DNA of 64,000 nt from Methylobacterium oxalidis (lineage in GTDB: Bacteria; Pseudomonadota; Alphaproteobacteria; Rhizobiales; Beijerinckiaceae): assembly GCF_007992195.1 (NCBI RefSeq), contig NZ_BJZU01000003.1, positions 62,001 to 126,000 on the forward strand, given 5' to 3'. A program made the translations under genes and the position numbers. This document shows positions 18,942 through 28,548 of the stretch, in pieces. Every line of letters starts with the position of its first letter. Within the stretch, counting starts at the first letter, position 1. The notes under the pieces are model-generated. The model did not search any database. It was not told the DNA's origin and saw nothing but the letters and a program-made list of their open reading frames with translations.

Positions 18942-20864
18942 TCAGGCTTGGGGCTGGGGCTCCAGGCTGCCGTCGTTCTCGCGGGGACGTCCGCGCCCGG
19001 CGCTCGGCACCGGCGAGCCGCGAGCGGGCGTCGGCGGCACGTCGCCGCCGTCGCGCACCGGCGGTCGGCCGTTGATGAGGTTGCGGATCTCCTCGCCGGT
19101 CAGCGTCTCGTACTCGAGGAGTCCTTGCGCCAGCGCCTCGAGATCGTCCTTGCGCTCGCCGAGGATGCGGCGCGCCTCCTCGAGGCCCTGCTCCACGAGG
19201 CGGCGGACCTCCGCGTCGATCTTCTGGGCGGTCGATTCCGAGACGGTCTGCTGCCGGCCCATCGACATGCCGAGGAAGACCTCGTCGTTGTTGTCGCCGT
19301 AGGCGACGGTGCCGAGCTCGGGCGAGAAGCCCCAGCGCGTGACCATCATCTTGGCGAGGCGCGTCGCCTGCTCGATGTCGGACTGCGCGCCCGAGGTCAC
19401 CTTCTCGGGCCCGAAGATCATCTCCTCGGCGATGCGGCCGCCCATCATGATCGCGAGGCGCGAGGTCATCTGCTCGTAGCTCATCGAGAGCTTGTCGCGC
19501 TCGGGGAGCTGCATGACCATGCCGAGCGCGCGGCCGCGGGGGATGATCGTCGCCTTGTGGACGGGATCGGTCGCCGGAACGTTCAGCGCCACGATGGCGT
19601 GGCCGCCCTCGTGGTAGGCGGTGAGCCGCTTCTCGTCCTCGGTCATCACGAGGGTGCGCCGCTCGGCGCCCATCATGACCTTGTCCTTCGCGTCCTCGAA
19701 CTCGTGCATCGTGACGATGCGCTTGCCGCGGCGGGCGGCCAGCAGCGCCGACTCGTTGACGAGATTCATCAGGTCCGCGCCCGAGAAGCCGGGCGTGCCG
19801 CGGGCGATGGTCTTGAGGTCGACGTCCGGCGCCAGCGGGACCTTGCGGACGTGAACGCGCAGGATGCGCTCGCGGCCGGTCACGTCCGGGTTCGGCACCA
19901 TGATCTGACGGTCGAAGCGGCCGGGGCGCAGCAGCGCCGGGTCGAGCACGTCGGGTCGGTTCGTGGCCGCGATGATGATCACGCCCTCGTTCGCCTCGAA
20001 GCCGTCCATCTCCACGAGGAGCTGGTTCAGCGTCTGCTCGCGCTCGTCGTTGCCGCCGCCGAGGCCGGCGCCGCGATGGCGGCCGACAGCGTCGATCTCG
20101 TCGATGAAGATAATGCAGGGTGCGTTCTTCTTGGCCTGCTCGAACATGTCGCGCACGCGGCTCGCGCCGACGCCGACGAACATCTCCACGAAGTCGGAGC
20201 CCGAGATCGTGAAGAACGGCACGTTCGCCTCGCCGGCGACCGCGCGTGCGATCAGCGTCTTACCCGTGCCGGGCGGGCCGACGAGCAGCACGCCGCGCGG
20301 GATCCGGCCGCCGAGCCGCTGGAACTTCTGCGGGTCGCGCAGGAACTCGACGATCTCCTGCAGGTCCTCCTTGGCCTCCTCGACGCCGGCGACGTCCTCG
20401 AAGGAGACGCGCCCGTGCGCCTCGTTGAGGAGCTTGGCCTTCGACTTGCCGAAGCCCATGGCGCGTCCCGCGCCCGACTGCATCTGGCGCGAGAGGAAGA
20501 TCCAGGCGCCGATGAACACGAGGATCGGCAGCCAGCTCACGAGGAGCTGGATGAACCAGGGCGTGTTGTCGGAAGGCGGGCGCGCGGTGATCTGAACGCC
20601 CTTGCCCTGGAGCTTCGAGACGAGGCTCGGGTCGTTGGGCGCGTAGGAGGTGAAGTTGCCGCCGCCCACGTAGGTGCCGCTCACGTCCTGGCCCGAGATG
20701 ACCACGGACTGGATCTTGCCGGCATCGGCGTCATTGAGGAGCTGGCTGTACGCGATCTCGCTCCCGCCGCCGCGATGACCCGGGTTCTGAAACAGGGTCA
20801 CGAGCGCGAGGACGAGGAGGAAGATGACGACCCAAAGGGCAAAATTCCGAAAGTTCGGGTTCAT
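18942..20864 (-). CDS. ftsH: ATP-dependent zinc metalloprotease FtsH
   Basis: A 640-residue membrane-anchored AAA+ protease that degrades misfolded membrane proteins and regulators. It has two N-terminal membrane helices (about 8-25 and 105-125) bracketing a periplasmic domain. Walker A GPPGTGKT is at 196-203, Walker B IIFIDEID at 251-258, the second region of homology around [23 protein letters not shown] residues (301-319), and the zinc motif HEGGH at 418-422. Its start overlaps the tilS stop by four bases, implying translational coupling. The C-terminal ~30 residues are Pro/Arg-rich and disordered. Confidence 0.97.
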   Translation of the reverse strand: MNPNFRNFALWVVIFLLVLALVTLFQNPGHRGGGSEIAYSQLLNDADAGKIQSVVISGQDVSGTYVGGGNFTSYAPNDPSLVSKLQGKGVQITARPPSDNTPWFIQLLVSWLPILVFIGAWIFLSRQMQSGAGRAMGFGKSKAKLLNEAHGRVSFEDVAGVEEAKEDLQEIVEFLRDPQKFQRLGGRIPRGVLLVGPPGTGKTLIARAVAGEANVPFFTISGSDFVEMFVGVGASRVRDMFEQAKKNAPCIIFIDEIDAVGRHRGAGLGGGNDEREQTLNQLLVEMDGFEANEGVIIIAATNRPDVLDPALLRPGRFDRQIMVPNPDVTGRERILRVHVRKVPLAPDVDLKTIARGTPGFSGADLMNLVNESALLAARRGKRIVTMHEFEDAKDKVMMGAERRTLVMTEDEKRLTAYHEGGHAIVALNVPATDPVHKATIIPRGRALGMVMQLPERDKLSMSYEQMTSRLAIMMGGRIAEEMIFGPEKVTSGAQSDIEQATRLAKMMVTRWGFSPELGTVAYGDNNDEVFLGMSMGRQQTVSESTAQKIDAEVRRLVEQGLEEARRILGERKDDLEALAQGLLEYETLTGEEIRNLINGRPPVRDGGDVPPTPARGSPVPSAGRGRPRENDGSLEPQPQA

Positions 20865-22024
20865 CGATCAATCCTTGGCGAGTGCTGGCCCCCTGCCCTG
20901 GATCCCTCGGCCGCAGCGGTGGGACCTTCCTCGCACTCCGGGCCAATGTAGGTGGCGGGGCCACCCTTGCCAAGTAACTCGGGCGGCGTCTCCGCTGCGA
21001 CGGATTTCGCGGTCCCGCCACGGCGGGGCGGGGCTGCCCGTACGATCACGTCTCCGGCGGCCGTCGCCGCGACGACGAGCCCCCTGAGCGTGCGCCGTAC
21101 GGGCCAGCCGCCCCGCAGGGCGGGTAGGATGACAGGCAGCACCAGCCGCTCCAATCGCTCCAGCCGGCGGGGCCCCTCCCCGCCCGCCTCGTCGAGGGCG
21201 CGGTCGAGCGCCCGGAGCGCGACCGCGTCCGGGCAGGAGGCCAGGGCTCGCCCGTCGAGGCGGAGCCCGCCGGTCGGCGCCGGGCGCCTCGCTGCCGCGA
21301 GAGCCTCCGCCGCCGCCCGCTGCAGGGCCGCCTCGTCGCGCGCCGCCCGCTCGGCGAGGCGCGCCAGGCGGCCGGCGTCGAGGCCCTCGCGCTTCAGTCG
21401 CGGCAATAGGCTGCGGAGGCGGGCGCGGGTGAAGGTTTCGTCCGTGTTCGAGGGATCGCGCAGGTAGGCGATGCCCTCCGCCTCGCACCACGTTACGAGG
21501 TCGGCCTTCGGGATCCCCAGGAAGGGACGCGCGAGGACGAGGCCCGGGCCCAGCGGCCGCGCGGCCCGCATCCCGGCGAGGCCGCCGAGGCCGCTGCCCG
21601 CGATCAGGCGCATCAGGACCGTCTCGGCCTGGTCGTCGAGGGTATGACCGGTGAGGATCAAGCCGGCACCGATCTCCCGGGCGAAGGCGGCGAGCAGAGC
21701 GTAGCGCGCCGTCCGCGCGGCGGCCTGGATGCCGGTCGCCGGCCGCGCGCCGTCCCAGACGAGCGTGCGGTGAGGCAGGCCGAGGCGTGCCGCGGTCGCG
21801 GCGACGCGCAGGGCCTCGACGCCGGATTCCGGCCTCAGCCGGTGATCGACGGTGGCGACATGGAGCCGCCCCGGCGCCCTGCCGGCGGCGGCGTGCATCA
21901 AGGCCGTGGAATCGGGCCCGCCCGAGACCGCGAGGACGGCGACCGTGCCGGGCTCCGAGAGGACGGGGTCGAGGGCGCCGGCAATCCTCGCGCGGAGCGT
22001 GTCGGCGGAGGCGCTCGCGCTCAC
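20861..22024 (-). CDS. tilS: tRNA(Ile)-lysidine synthase
   Basis: Modifies C34 of the minor isoleucine tRNA to lysidine so that it reads AUA. The protein has 387 residues. The N-type ATP pyrophosphatase loop SGGPDST is at 34-40, and [14 protein letters not shown] and GLGGLAGM are the usual TilS signatures, with RDPSNTD before the C-terminal part. The C-terminal third is Arg/Ala-rich and shorter than in E. coli, as in other alphaproteobacteria. It lies 25 bp after ybgF and overlaps ftsH by four bases. Confidence 0.93.
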   Translation of the reverse strand: MSASASADTLRARIAGALDPVLSEPGTVAVLAVSGGPDSTALMHAAAGRAPGRLHVATVDHRLRPESGVEALRVAATAARLGLPHRTLVWDGARPATGIQAAARTARYALLAAFAREIGAGLILTGHTLDDQAETVLMRLIAGSGLGGLAGMRAARPLGPGLVLARPFLGIPKADLVTWCEAEGIAYLRDPSNTDETFTRARLRSLLPRLKREGLDAGRLARLAERAARDEAALQRAAAEALAAARRPAPTGGLRLDGRALASCPDAVALRALDRALDEAGGEGPRRLERLERLVLPVILPALRGGWPVRRTLRGLVVAATAAGDVIVRAAPPRRGGTAKSVAAETPPELLGKGGPATYIGPECEEGPTAAAEGSRAGGQHSPRIDR

Positions 22025-22049
22025 GGCCGCCCGGCGGCCCGCGCCCGCC

Positions 22050-23024
22050 TCACGCCGCGCAGCGCGCGCGCTTCTGCTCGCGGGTCACGCCCTGGCGGAC
22101 GTTGGCGGAGGCGCTCGGGAACTTGCGCTCCAGCTCGGCCAGCGTCGCGCAGGCCTGCTCGCGCGCGCCGAGCGCGTTGAGGGAGGCGCCGAGCTTCAGC
22201 ATGGCCTCCGGCGCCTGGGCGGAGCGGGCATAGTCGGTCGAGACCTTCAGGAACTGCTCGGCCGCCTCGCGGTTGCGGTTGCGCTGCAGGTAGCTCTCGC
22301 CGAGCCAGTAGGTGGCGGCCGGCACGAGCCCGTCGCGCGGGTGCGACTGGATGAACTGGCGCAGGCTCATCTCGGCCTGCTCGTACTGGCGCTGGAGGAT
22401 GTAGGCGTAGGCCACCTCGTAATCGGCCTTGGCGTCGCCGCTGCCGGTCGCCGCCACGCTGGCCTTCGGCCGCACGGCGGGCGGGAGCGCGCCGGTGGTG
22501 CCGATCCGCGAGGGCGGGGTGAGGTCCACCGGCGCGCCGGGGCCCGCCGCATCGAGGTCGCCCTCGGCCTCCTCGGCCTCGTCGATCGCGCCGGCCGGCA
22601 GGCGCGACGGTCCAGCGGCCGGAACCGGGGCCGCCTGCGCCGCGACCGGGGCGGAGGGCGTCGTCGTGCCGAGCTGCATCGGCGCGCCGGGCCGGCCCGG
22701 GTTCTGCTCGGGGTCGAAGGCGTCGCCGCGCTTCTGGGGCTTGGGCGTGCCGGGGTTGCCGCCGTTGACGGCGCCGCCGCCCGCGGGCTTGGCGCCCCCG
22801 CCCTTGCCTTCCTGGAGGCGGTACTCGACGTCCTCCTGGAACTTGCGCAGCTGCTCCTTGAGCTGTCGATTCTCGTACTGGAGCGTCTCGATCTGCCCGG
22901 CCATCATCCGCGACTGGTTCTCCAGCCGGTTCAGCCGCACCACGAATTCCGAGGCGTCCTGTGCGGCCGCCGGCAGGCCGACGGAAAGGCTGAGGCAGAG
23001 CGCGAGGAGAAGGCGGCGAAGCAT
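22050..23024 (-). CDS. cpoB: Tol-Pal system protein YbgF/CpoB
   Basis: A 324-residue periplasmic protein that coordinates Tol-Pal constriction with peptidoglycan synthesis. It has a signal peptide (cleavage near AAAQ-DA), a coiled-coil trimerisation segment (residues ~28-72: VVRLNRLENQSRMM onwards), a Pro/Ala-rich linker to about residue 195, and TPR repeats (DYEVAYAYILQRQYEQAEMS, then PAATYWLGESYLQRN). It ends in a Cys/Ala tail. It is located 126 bp after pal in the same direction. Confidence 0.92.
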   Translation of the reverse strand: MLRRLLLALCLSLSVGLPAAAQDASEFVVRLNRLENQSRMMAGQIETLQYENRQLKEQLRKFQEDVEYRLQEGKGGGAKPAGGGAVNGGNPGTPKPQKRGDAFDPEQNPGRPGAPMQLGTTTPSAPVAAQAAPVPAAGPSRLPAGAIDEAEEAEGDLDAAGPGAPVDLTPPSRIGTTGALPPAVRPKASVAATGSGDAKADYEVAYAYILQRQYEQAEMSLRQFIQSHPRDGLVPAATYWLGESYLQRNRNREAAEQFLKVSTDYARSAQAPEAMLKLGASLNALGAREQACATLAELERKFPSASANVRQGVTREQKRARCAA

Positions 23025-23150
23025 GGCGTGAGCCGATCGTTGCAGCGATGGTGCGCCGCGTCATCCGCGCGGCGCGCCCGCACTATCAGATGCGCCGCCC
23101 CGCGGCAAAAGTGCGGGGGAGCACGAGCTTAGCGCTTGTCGCCCGCTGCC

Positions 23151-23651
23151 TCAGGAGCCGGCGCCCCGGTCCAGCACCGTGACGGCGCGGCGGTTCTGCG
23201 ACCAGCAGGAGATGTCGTTGCAGACCGCGACCGGCCGCTCCTTGCCGTACGAGACCGTGCGGATGCGCCCGCTCGCGATGCCGCGGGAGGCGAGGTAGTC
23301 GTTCACCGCCTGGGCGCGCCGGGCGCCGAGCGAGTAGTTGTACTCGCGGGTGCCGCGCTCGTCGGCGTGGCCCTCGATCAGGAACGTGTAGCGCGGGTAG
23401 CGCTGCAGCCACGCGGCCTGCTTGTCGAGGGTGGCGGTGGCGGTCGGCGTCAGGTCGGTGGAATCCGACTCGAAGAACACGCGGTCGCCGACATTCACCA
23501 CGAAATCCTGAGCGCTGCCCGGCGTCGCCGCGCCAGCCCCGAAGGCCGAGGCGTCGGCGAGGTCCTTGTCGTTGCTGCAGGCTGCGACGCTGAGCGCGGC
23601 AGCGAGCACCGCGGCGAGCGGGAGCACGCGGGTGCGCGCGGTCTTGAGCAT
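23151..23651 (-). CDS. pal: Peptidoglycan-associated lipoprotein Pal
   Basis: A 166-residue outer-membrane lipoprotein. The ATG at 23651 follows GAGGAG and begins a signal with lipobox VAAC (Cys25). The OmpA-like domain has VFFESDSTDLTP, IEGHADERGTREYN (the diaminopimelate-binding Asp and Arg region) and NRRAVTV at the end. A Cys pair (CNDISC) near the C-terminus is usual for alphaproteobacterial Pal. It is the first gene of the train; tolQRA and tolB are not adjacent, unlike the common arrangement. Confidence 0.95.
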   Translation of the reverse strand: MLKTARTRVLPLAAVLAAALSVAACSNDKDLADASAFGAGAATPGSAQDFVVNVGDRVFFESDSTDLTPTATATLDKQAAWLQRYPRYTFLIEGHADERGTREYNYSLGARRAQAVNDYLASRGIASGRIRTVSYGKERPVAVCNDISCWSQNRRAVTVLDRGAGS

Positions 23652-23757
23652 GATGGTCGTTCTCCTCGGGCGGGGCCGAAGGCCGGCTGCGGTCTTCGAG
23701 GCGGTCTCCGCGGTCGTGATGGTCATTGTTCTAGGCCGGCCGGGTTAAGCGAATGTT

Positions 23758-23773
23758 CCGTCAACCTTGACGG
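23758..23773. promoter_or_regulatory. 16-bp inverted repeat upstream of pal
   Basis: CCGTCAA and TTGACGG face each other with a 2-base centre, about 110 bp before the pal start. Each arm contains a TTGAC-like -35 word. It may be a promoter element or operator; I could not pair it with a clear -10. Confidence 0.3.
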
Positions 23774-23943
23774 TGCGTATCGAACATCGATCGAAAGCTG
23801 CGGATGTGTCTCCGCGCACGTCCGCGGCTCTCGGGCCCGGCTGTGTCGCTCCGAGAATGGGGCGCCGCTGCGGCGTTGACCCTCGCGGCGGTGCGTTCGC
23901 GGGCCGCCTGTGTTGCGGCTGCAACAGGTGCGCCGCGCGCCGC

Positions 23944-25107
23944 TCAGGCGCCCTTCGCCGCCTCGAAGACGGCGCGGATCTCGGGCGTCACAAGCCAGGC
24001 CTCCACCCGCGCGCAGTGCAGCTGCTCGGGCGTGTGCCGGTCGTAGATGGCGAAGCTCTCGCCCAAGAAGGTCGGGAGGTCGAAGAGCGGCGGGAAGTTG
24101 CCGCCGCGGGGCTTGCGCTTGAACAGGTACGAGCCGGTGAAGCCGAACGCCTCGGCCACTTCGGGATAGACCGGCCAGACGACGTCGCGGGCGAGATCGT
24201 CGCCGAGATAGTCGACGCTCGACACGGATTGCGGCCGCAGGCCGTGCTCTGCGAGGAGGCGGCGCGCGATGTCGTCGATCACCGCGCCCTTCGGATGGTT
24301 GATGACGTGCATGAAGCTGCCGCCGCGGGCCCAGCGGCCGACCTCCCGCTCCAGGGAGAAACCGACCTGCGCGGCGCTCGCGAGGAGGTCGCGCACGGAG
24401 GAATCCCAGGCTTGGAGGTAGCCGAGCAGGGCGAAGACGTCCTCGCGAAACAGCGTCAGGGTCTGGGGGACGGACAGGCCGAGCCGGTGCGCCGTCAGCG
24501 CGATGGCCGAGTGGTAGTGCCCCATCGGCGACGGGGCGAGCTTCAGCGCCGCGAGGTGCGCGAGGTTGCCGGCATAGACCGTGTCCGGGTGGAAGGCGTT
24601 GAACACGATCGTCGGGAACAGGACGAGCCTCGGCTCGCGCGTGTGGAGGGCGTAGACGTCGCCGCCCGGGATCAGGCCCTCGGGGAAGTGCTGCGCGAAG
24701 ACGTGGTCGTAGCCGGAAAGCGTGCGGGCGAGATTGTCGAGATGGCCGTGCTCACGCTTGAGCCACGCCATCTGAATGAAGCGCACAGGGCTCGTCGGCG
24801 CGAGCAGGCGCATGGCCTGCGCGACGGCGCGAGCTTGACAATTCCCGATCACGGCGATCTTGGGCCCGATGCGGCCGCCGTCCTCGCGCTCGCGCGCCCG
24901 CCACGGCTTCGCCCAGGATGGGGCCGATAAGCCGACGGCTCGGAGCGCGCGCCGATGCAGGGTCGTGAGGTCCAAGGTGCGCGCCGGGGCTGTGAGCGGG
25001 ATCCGCGTGGGCTTGCGGACGGTCTTCCGGAAGTGCGGCTTTTCCAGTGCCGCCGCGCGCCGGGATAGGGCCGCCCGAGGTGTTTGGGAAAGGTCGGGGC
25101 ATGGCAT
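23944..25107 (-). CDS. WcbI-family polysaccharide biosynthesis putative acetyltransferase
   Basis: About 387 residues. The core opens with KIAVIGNCQARAVAQAMRLL-type sequence, and the NCQ motif (residues ~89-91) is the hallmark of WcbI, a capsule-associated enzyme with a fold related to SGNH hydrolases/acyltransferases. The C-terminal half has several conserved aromatic and His-rich segments (GSFMHVINHPKG). The first ~80 residues are basic and poorly conserved-looking, so the start is uncertain: the ATG at 25107 overlaps the start of the divergent GSCFA gene by seven bases. It lies 293 bp upstream of pal. Substrate unknown. Confidence 0.75.
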   Translation of the reverse strand: MPCPDLSQTPRAALSRRAAALEKPHFRKTVRKPTRIPLTAPARTLDLTTLHRRALRAVGLSAPSWAKPWRAREREDGGRIGPKIAVIGNCQARAVAQAMRLLAPTSPVRFIQMAWLKREHGHLDNLARTLSGYDHVFAQHFPEGLIPGGDVYALHTREPRLVLFPTIVFNAFHPDTVYAGNLAHLAALKLAPSPMGHYHSAIALTAHRLGLSVPQTLTLFREDVFALLGYLQAWDSSVRDLLASAAQVGFSLEREVGRWARGGSFMHVINHPKGAVIDDIARRLLAEHGLRPQSVSSVDYLGDDLARDVVWPVYPEVAEAFGFTGSYLFKRKPRGGNFPPLFDLPTFLGESFAIYDRHTPEQLHCARVEAWLVTPEIRAVFEAAKGA

Positions 25108-26168
25108 CGAACCCCTACAGCGATCTACCGGCGGAGCAATTCTGGCGCAAGGCGGTGGCGAACGTCGCGCCCTTCGCGGTCGATCCGCGCCCGCACGGCG
25201 CATTCACCATCGCCCGGACCGACCGGGTCGCCACCGCGGGCTCCTGCTTCGCGCAGCGCGTGGCGCAGGCGCTGCGCTCCGCCGGGTTCAATTTTCACGT
25301 GACAGAGGCGGCACCCGGCGGCCTCAGCCCCGCCGAGGCCGAGGCCCGGCAGTTCGGCACCTATACGGCGCGCTACGGCAACCTCTACCTTACGCGCCAG
25401 TTCACGCAGCTCTTCGACCGCGCCTTCGGCCGTTTCGAGCCGGAACTGACGGTTTGGGAGCGGCCCGACGGGCGCTACGTCGACCCGTTCCGTCCGACCA
25501 TCGAGCCGGGCGGCTTCGACAGCCCCGCGGCCGTGTCCGCTTCACGCGAGGCGCACCTCGCCGAGGTCCGCCGGATGTTCGAGACGCTCGACGTGTTCGT
25601 CGTCACTCTCGGGCTGACCGAGGGGTTCCGCTACCGCGCGGACGGGGCCGCCCTACCGCTGGCGCCGGGTGTCGCGGGTGGCAGCTTCGACCCGGACCTC
25701 TACGAGTTCGTGAATGTTGGCGCGGCCGAGGTGACGGCGGATCTGCGCGGCCTCCTCGACCGGCTCTGGAGCGTCAACCCGGCCGCGCGGGTCATCCTGA
25801 CAGTCTCGCCGGTGCCGCTCATCGCGACCTACCTGCCGCAGCACGTGATGATCTCGAACACCTACTCGAAGGCGGTGCTGCGGGCGGCCGCCGGGGAGGT
25901 CTGCGCGGCGGGCGACCCCCGCCTCGTCTACTTCCCCTCCTTCGACCTGATCACCAGCAACGTGAATGCCGGGCGCTACTACGCCGAGGACCAGCGCAGC
26001 GTCACGGATGCGGGCGTGCGCCACGTCATGCGCTGCTTCCTCGCGACCTTCGCGCCGGACAGCGCGCGGCCGGCTCTCGCGTCCCCCGCCGGCGCGTCGG
26101 CGGCCGAGTTCGAGGGGACGGCGGGCGTCATCTGCGACGAGGAGCAGATCGAGCGCAGCGTCGCCTGA
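25101..26168 (+). CDS. GSCFA-domain protein
   Basis: A 355-residue protein named for its motif GSCFA, seen here at residues 47-51, followed by QRVAQALRSAGFNF. The family belongs to the SGNH/GDSL-like hydrolases; the Ser of the motif is the presumed nucleophile. Further segments (TLGLTEGFRY, ILTVSPVPL, YFPSFDL) fit the fold. GSCFA genes often accompany capsule or glycan-modification loci. The ATG at 25101 follows AAAGG. It is divergent from, and overlaps at its 5' end with, the WcbI-type gene, which suggests a functional pair. Confidence 0.85.
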   Translation: MASNPYSDLPAEQFWRKAVANVAPFAVDPRPHGAFTIARTDRVATAGSCFAQRVAQALRSAGFNFHVTEAAPGGLSPAEAEARQFGTYTARYGNLYLTRQFTQLFDRAFGRFEPELTVWERPDGRYVDPFRPTIEPGGFDSPAAVSASREAHLAEVRRMFETLDVFVVTLGLTEGFRYRADGAALPLAPGVAGGSFDPDLYEFVNVGAAEVTADLRGLLDRLWSVNPAARVILTVSPVPLIATYLPQHVMISNTYSKAVLRAAAGEVCAAGDPRLVYFPSFDLITSNVNAGRYYAEDQRSVTDAGVRHVMRCFLATFAPDSARPALASPAGASAAEFEGTAGVICDEEQIERSVA

Positions 26169-26174
26169 GGGCGC

Positions 26175-27137
26175 CTACTGCAGGTGCTGGGTGTAGGTGG
26201 CGCCGGCCTGCGTCTTGAGGTCGGCGCCGGCCTCGCGCCCGATACCCTCGGCGTCCGAGACGGAGCCCGTGCGCGAGACGCCCCAGTGCGCGCTTCCGTC
26301 CGGCAGGAAGAGCAGGCCGTCGAGGCGCAGCGTCTCGCCGTCGATCTGCGCCAGCGCTGCGATCGGGGTGCGGCAGGAACCGTCGAGCTCGGCCAGCAGC
26401 GCGCGCTCGGCCGCGATCGCGGTCGTGGTGCGGGCGCAGGCGACGGGCGCCAGCAGGGCGCGGACATCGGCGTCCGCCTCCCGGCACTCGATGCCGAGGG
26501 CCCCCTGCGCCACCGCCGGCAGCATCTCGTCGACCGGGAGGATGCTACGGGCCATCCCTTCGAGCCCGAGGCGCTGCAGGCCGGCGAGCGCCAGCAGCGT
26601 CGCGTCGCACTCACCCGATTCGAGCTTGCGCATCCGGGTATTCGCGTTGCCGCGCAGGGGGACGATCTTGAGGTCTGGCCGGCGCATCAATACCTGGGCC
26701 CCCCGGCGGAGCGACGAGGTGCCCACGCGTGCGCCCTCCGGCAGGTCCGCGAAGCCCGCCGCGTGCGGCGACAGGAAGGCGTCGCGCGGATCGTCCCGCT
26801 CCAGGATGCAGGCGATCACCAGCCCCTCGGGCAGCCACGTCTCCACGTCCTTCATGGAGTGGACGGCGACGTCGATCTGATCGGCGAAGAGGGCCTGCTC
26901 CAGTTCCTTGGTGAACAGGCCCTTGCCGCCGATCTCGGAGAGCGGCCGGTCCAGCACCTTGTCGGCCACCGTCGTGATGACGACGATCTCGGTCTCGAGG
27001 CCGGGATTGGCCGCGACGATCCGGTCGCGGACCATGCCGGTCTGCGCGAGCGCCATCGGGGAGCCGCGGGTGCCGATGCGGAGGGGGCGCTGGGTCATGG
27101 TGCGGCGGAGGCTCGGGTCTCGGACGGGCTCCGACAT
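26175..27137 (-). CDS. hemC: Hydroxymethylbilane synthase (porphobilinogen deaminase)
   Basis: Joins four porphobilinogen units into hydroxymethylbilane in haem, cobalamin and bacteriochlorophyll synthesis. The protein has 320 residues, with RIGTRGSPMALAQ at the N-terminus, VHSMKDV, TSSLRRGAQ and RGNANTRM in the active site, and DGSCRTPIAA holding the dipyrromethane-binding Cys (Cys255). A shorter start at 27098 would give the more common N-terminus (MTQRPLRIGTRGS, 307 residues); I cannot decide between them from ribosome sites. It converges with the GSCFA gene, six bases away. Confidence 0.95.
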   Translation of the reverse strand: MSEPVRDPSLRRTMTQRPLRIGTRGSPMALAQTGMVRDRIVAANPGLETEIVVITTVADKVLDRPLSEIGGKGLFTKELEQALFADQIDVAVHSMKDVETWLPEGLVIACILERDDPRDAFLSPHAAGFADLPEGARVGTSSLRRGAQVLMRRPDLKIVPLRGNANTRMRKLESGECDATLLALAGLQRLGLEGMARSILPVDEMLPAVAQGALGIECREADADVRALLAPVACARTTTAIAAERALLAELDGSCRTPIAALAQIDGETLRLDGLLFLPDGSAHWGVSRTGSVSDAEGIGREAGADLKTQAGATYTQHLQ

Positions 27138-27180
27138 GGCGTAGCGGTTCGGGCCGGCGCTGTCACCGCGCCTTCCGGGC

Positions 27181-27483
27181 TCAGAACGCCCGCAGCGTCA
27201 GTTCGGTGTGCTCGACGCTCGGCGGGTTCTCGAAATACGGCGAGACCATCGCGCGGTAATCCATCCAGGCCTGTGAGCCGGTGAAATCCTTCGTGTGGGC
27301 CTCCAGGGTCTCCCACTCGATCAGCAGGCGGTAGCGCTGCGGCTTCTCCACGGAGCGGCGCACCGCGAAGGAACGGCAGCCCTTCGCGGCCTTGAAGATG
27401 GCGGAGGCCCGCTCGATGCCGGCCTCGAACTCGGCCTCGGAGCCGGGCTTCACGTCGATCTGCGCGATCTCGAGAATCATCAT
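27181..27483 (-). CDS. Antibiotic biosynthesis monooxygenase (ABM) family small protein
   Basis: A 100-residue protein with the dimeric alpha-beta barrel pattern: first strand LEIAQIDVKPG, helix EFEAGIERASAIFKAAKG, strands RRSVEKPQRYRLLIEWETL and the helix HTKDFTGSQAWMDYRAM. The family contains quinone-forming monooxygenases, haem-degrading enzymes and many uncharacterised members, so the reaction cannot be assigned. The ATG at 27483 has GGAG five bases ahead. It follows the Kdo hydroxylase gene by 20 bp and precedes hemC by 43 bp, all minus strand, so these three may be co-transcribed. Confidence 0.8.
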   Translation of the reverse strand: MMILEIAQIDVKPGSEAEFEAGIERASAIFKAAKGCRSFAVRRSVEKPQRYRLLIEWETLEAHTKDFTGSQAWMDYRAMVSPYFENPPSVEHTELTLRAF

Positions 27484-27503
27484 TCCTGCTCCGTCTCGGG
27501 TGA

Positions 27504-28367
27504 TCAGCGCAGAGGGCGGCCGAGCTTGGCCGCGAGGATGCGCTGAGGGCTCTTCTCCGGGTGGGCCTGCGCCGCCACGGGCAGGTAGGCCGTCTGCTCC
27601 AGCATGTACTGCCCGCCCATGGCGCCGTGCATGACGAGGTCCGAGAAGGTCACCCAGGTCTGGCCCGGCAGGAACTCGACGTCCGCCTGCGGCGCCCGTT
27701 CCTGGTACGCCATGTCCTGCTTCAGCGCGTCGTGCAGGTGGAGCATCAGGTGGTCGTACTCCGAGCGCCGGGCCTTGGTGATGCGCAGGCCCGCGAGGAG
27801 GCGCGCCGAGAGCGGCGAGTAGCCCGGCAGCCGCGGCAGGAACTTCTCCGCCATCGAGCCGAAATCCTCGCCGACCCGCCAGCGGCGGGGCTGGCCGCTC
27901 GGGTTGATGTTGCGGAAGACGCGCAGGATGCGCTTCTCGCCGATCGGGTTCGACGGGAAGGCGTCGACGTGGAGGCGCGTGTCGTCGCGCCGCCAGCTCA
28001 GCTTGCGCCGGTCGACGTCGAAGGGCCGGTAGGAGGTGCCGGCGAGCGTGATGCGGCCGGTGTACTCGGGCAGGTGGCGGTCGATCAGCCCCTGCGCGAA
28101 GGCGCGGTAGCGGATCAGGACCTGACGGAGCGCCTCCTGCTCCTCCGGCGTGCCGGCCGCCCCCTTGAGGGCCGCCGCCTCGCCGCGAATACTCACGTTC
28201 TTGGCCTTGCCGTCCGCGAAGGGGCGCTCGACGAAGCGTGTCTCGAAGTCGCTGAACGGGAAGGCGAGGTCCGGGAACATCAGCACCGCCCCGTCCTCCA
28301 GGGCCTCCACGAGGGAGCGGCCACCCGGCGCCGCGCCGCCGGAGACGGTCAGGATGGGGCTGATCAT
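27504..28367 (-). CDS. Kdo hydroxylase family protein
   Basis: A 287-residue protein similar to KdoO, the Fe(II)/oxoglutarate-dependent enzyme that hydroxylates the 3-deoxy-D-manno-octulosonic acid (Kdo) of lipid A to Ko. The iron-binding HxD appears in RLHVDAFPSNP (His133, Asp135), followed by GEKRILRVFRNINP; a distal His lies in FSDLVMHGAMGGQ near residue 246. No signal peptide is seen, so the active site is cytoplasmic. Family assignment is by pattern; whether this protein acts on Kdo is inferred. Confidence 0.8.
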   Translation of the reverse strand: MISPILTVSGGAAPGGRSLVEALEDGAVLMFPDLAFPFSDFETRFVERPFADGKAKNVSIRGEAAALKGAAGTPEEQEALRQVLIRYRAFAQGLIDRHLPEYTGRITLAGTSYRPFDVDRRKLSWRRDDTRLHVDAFPSNPIGEKRILRVFRNINPSGQPRRWRVGEDFGSMAEKFLPRLPGYSPLSARLLAGLRITKARRSEYDHLMLHLHDALKQDMAYQERAPQADVEFLPGQTWVTFSDLVMHGAMGGQYMLEQTAYLPVAAQAHPEKSPQRILAAKLGRPLR

Positions 28368-28548
28368 GCTCGAACGAACTCCTCGTGCCGCGCCTCGCGA
28401 AGGGCGCGGTGTAGCCGAGGGCGGCGGCGCAGGCCAGCGCCGCGGGTTTTTGCGGTGGATGAATCCGGCTGCGGGTTGTCAGGCCCGACCCCGCGCCCCA
28501 CGATTCCCGGGTGCGCCTCTCCACCCGGCGCCCCGCGAGGAAGCGGCC

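Noticed and set aside
18852-20951. Plus-strand frame of 699 codons opposite ftsH
   Set aside because: Shadow frame; ftsH on the minus strand has all catalytic motifs.
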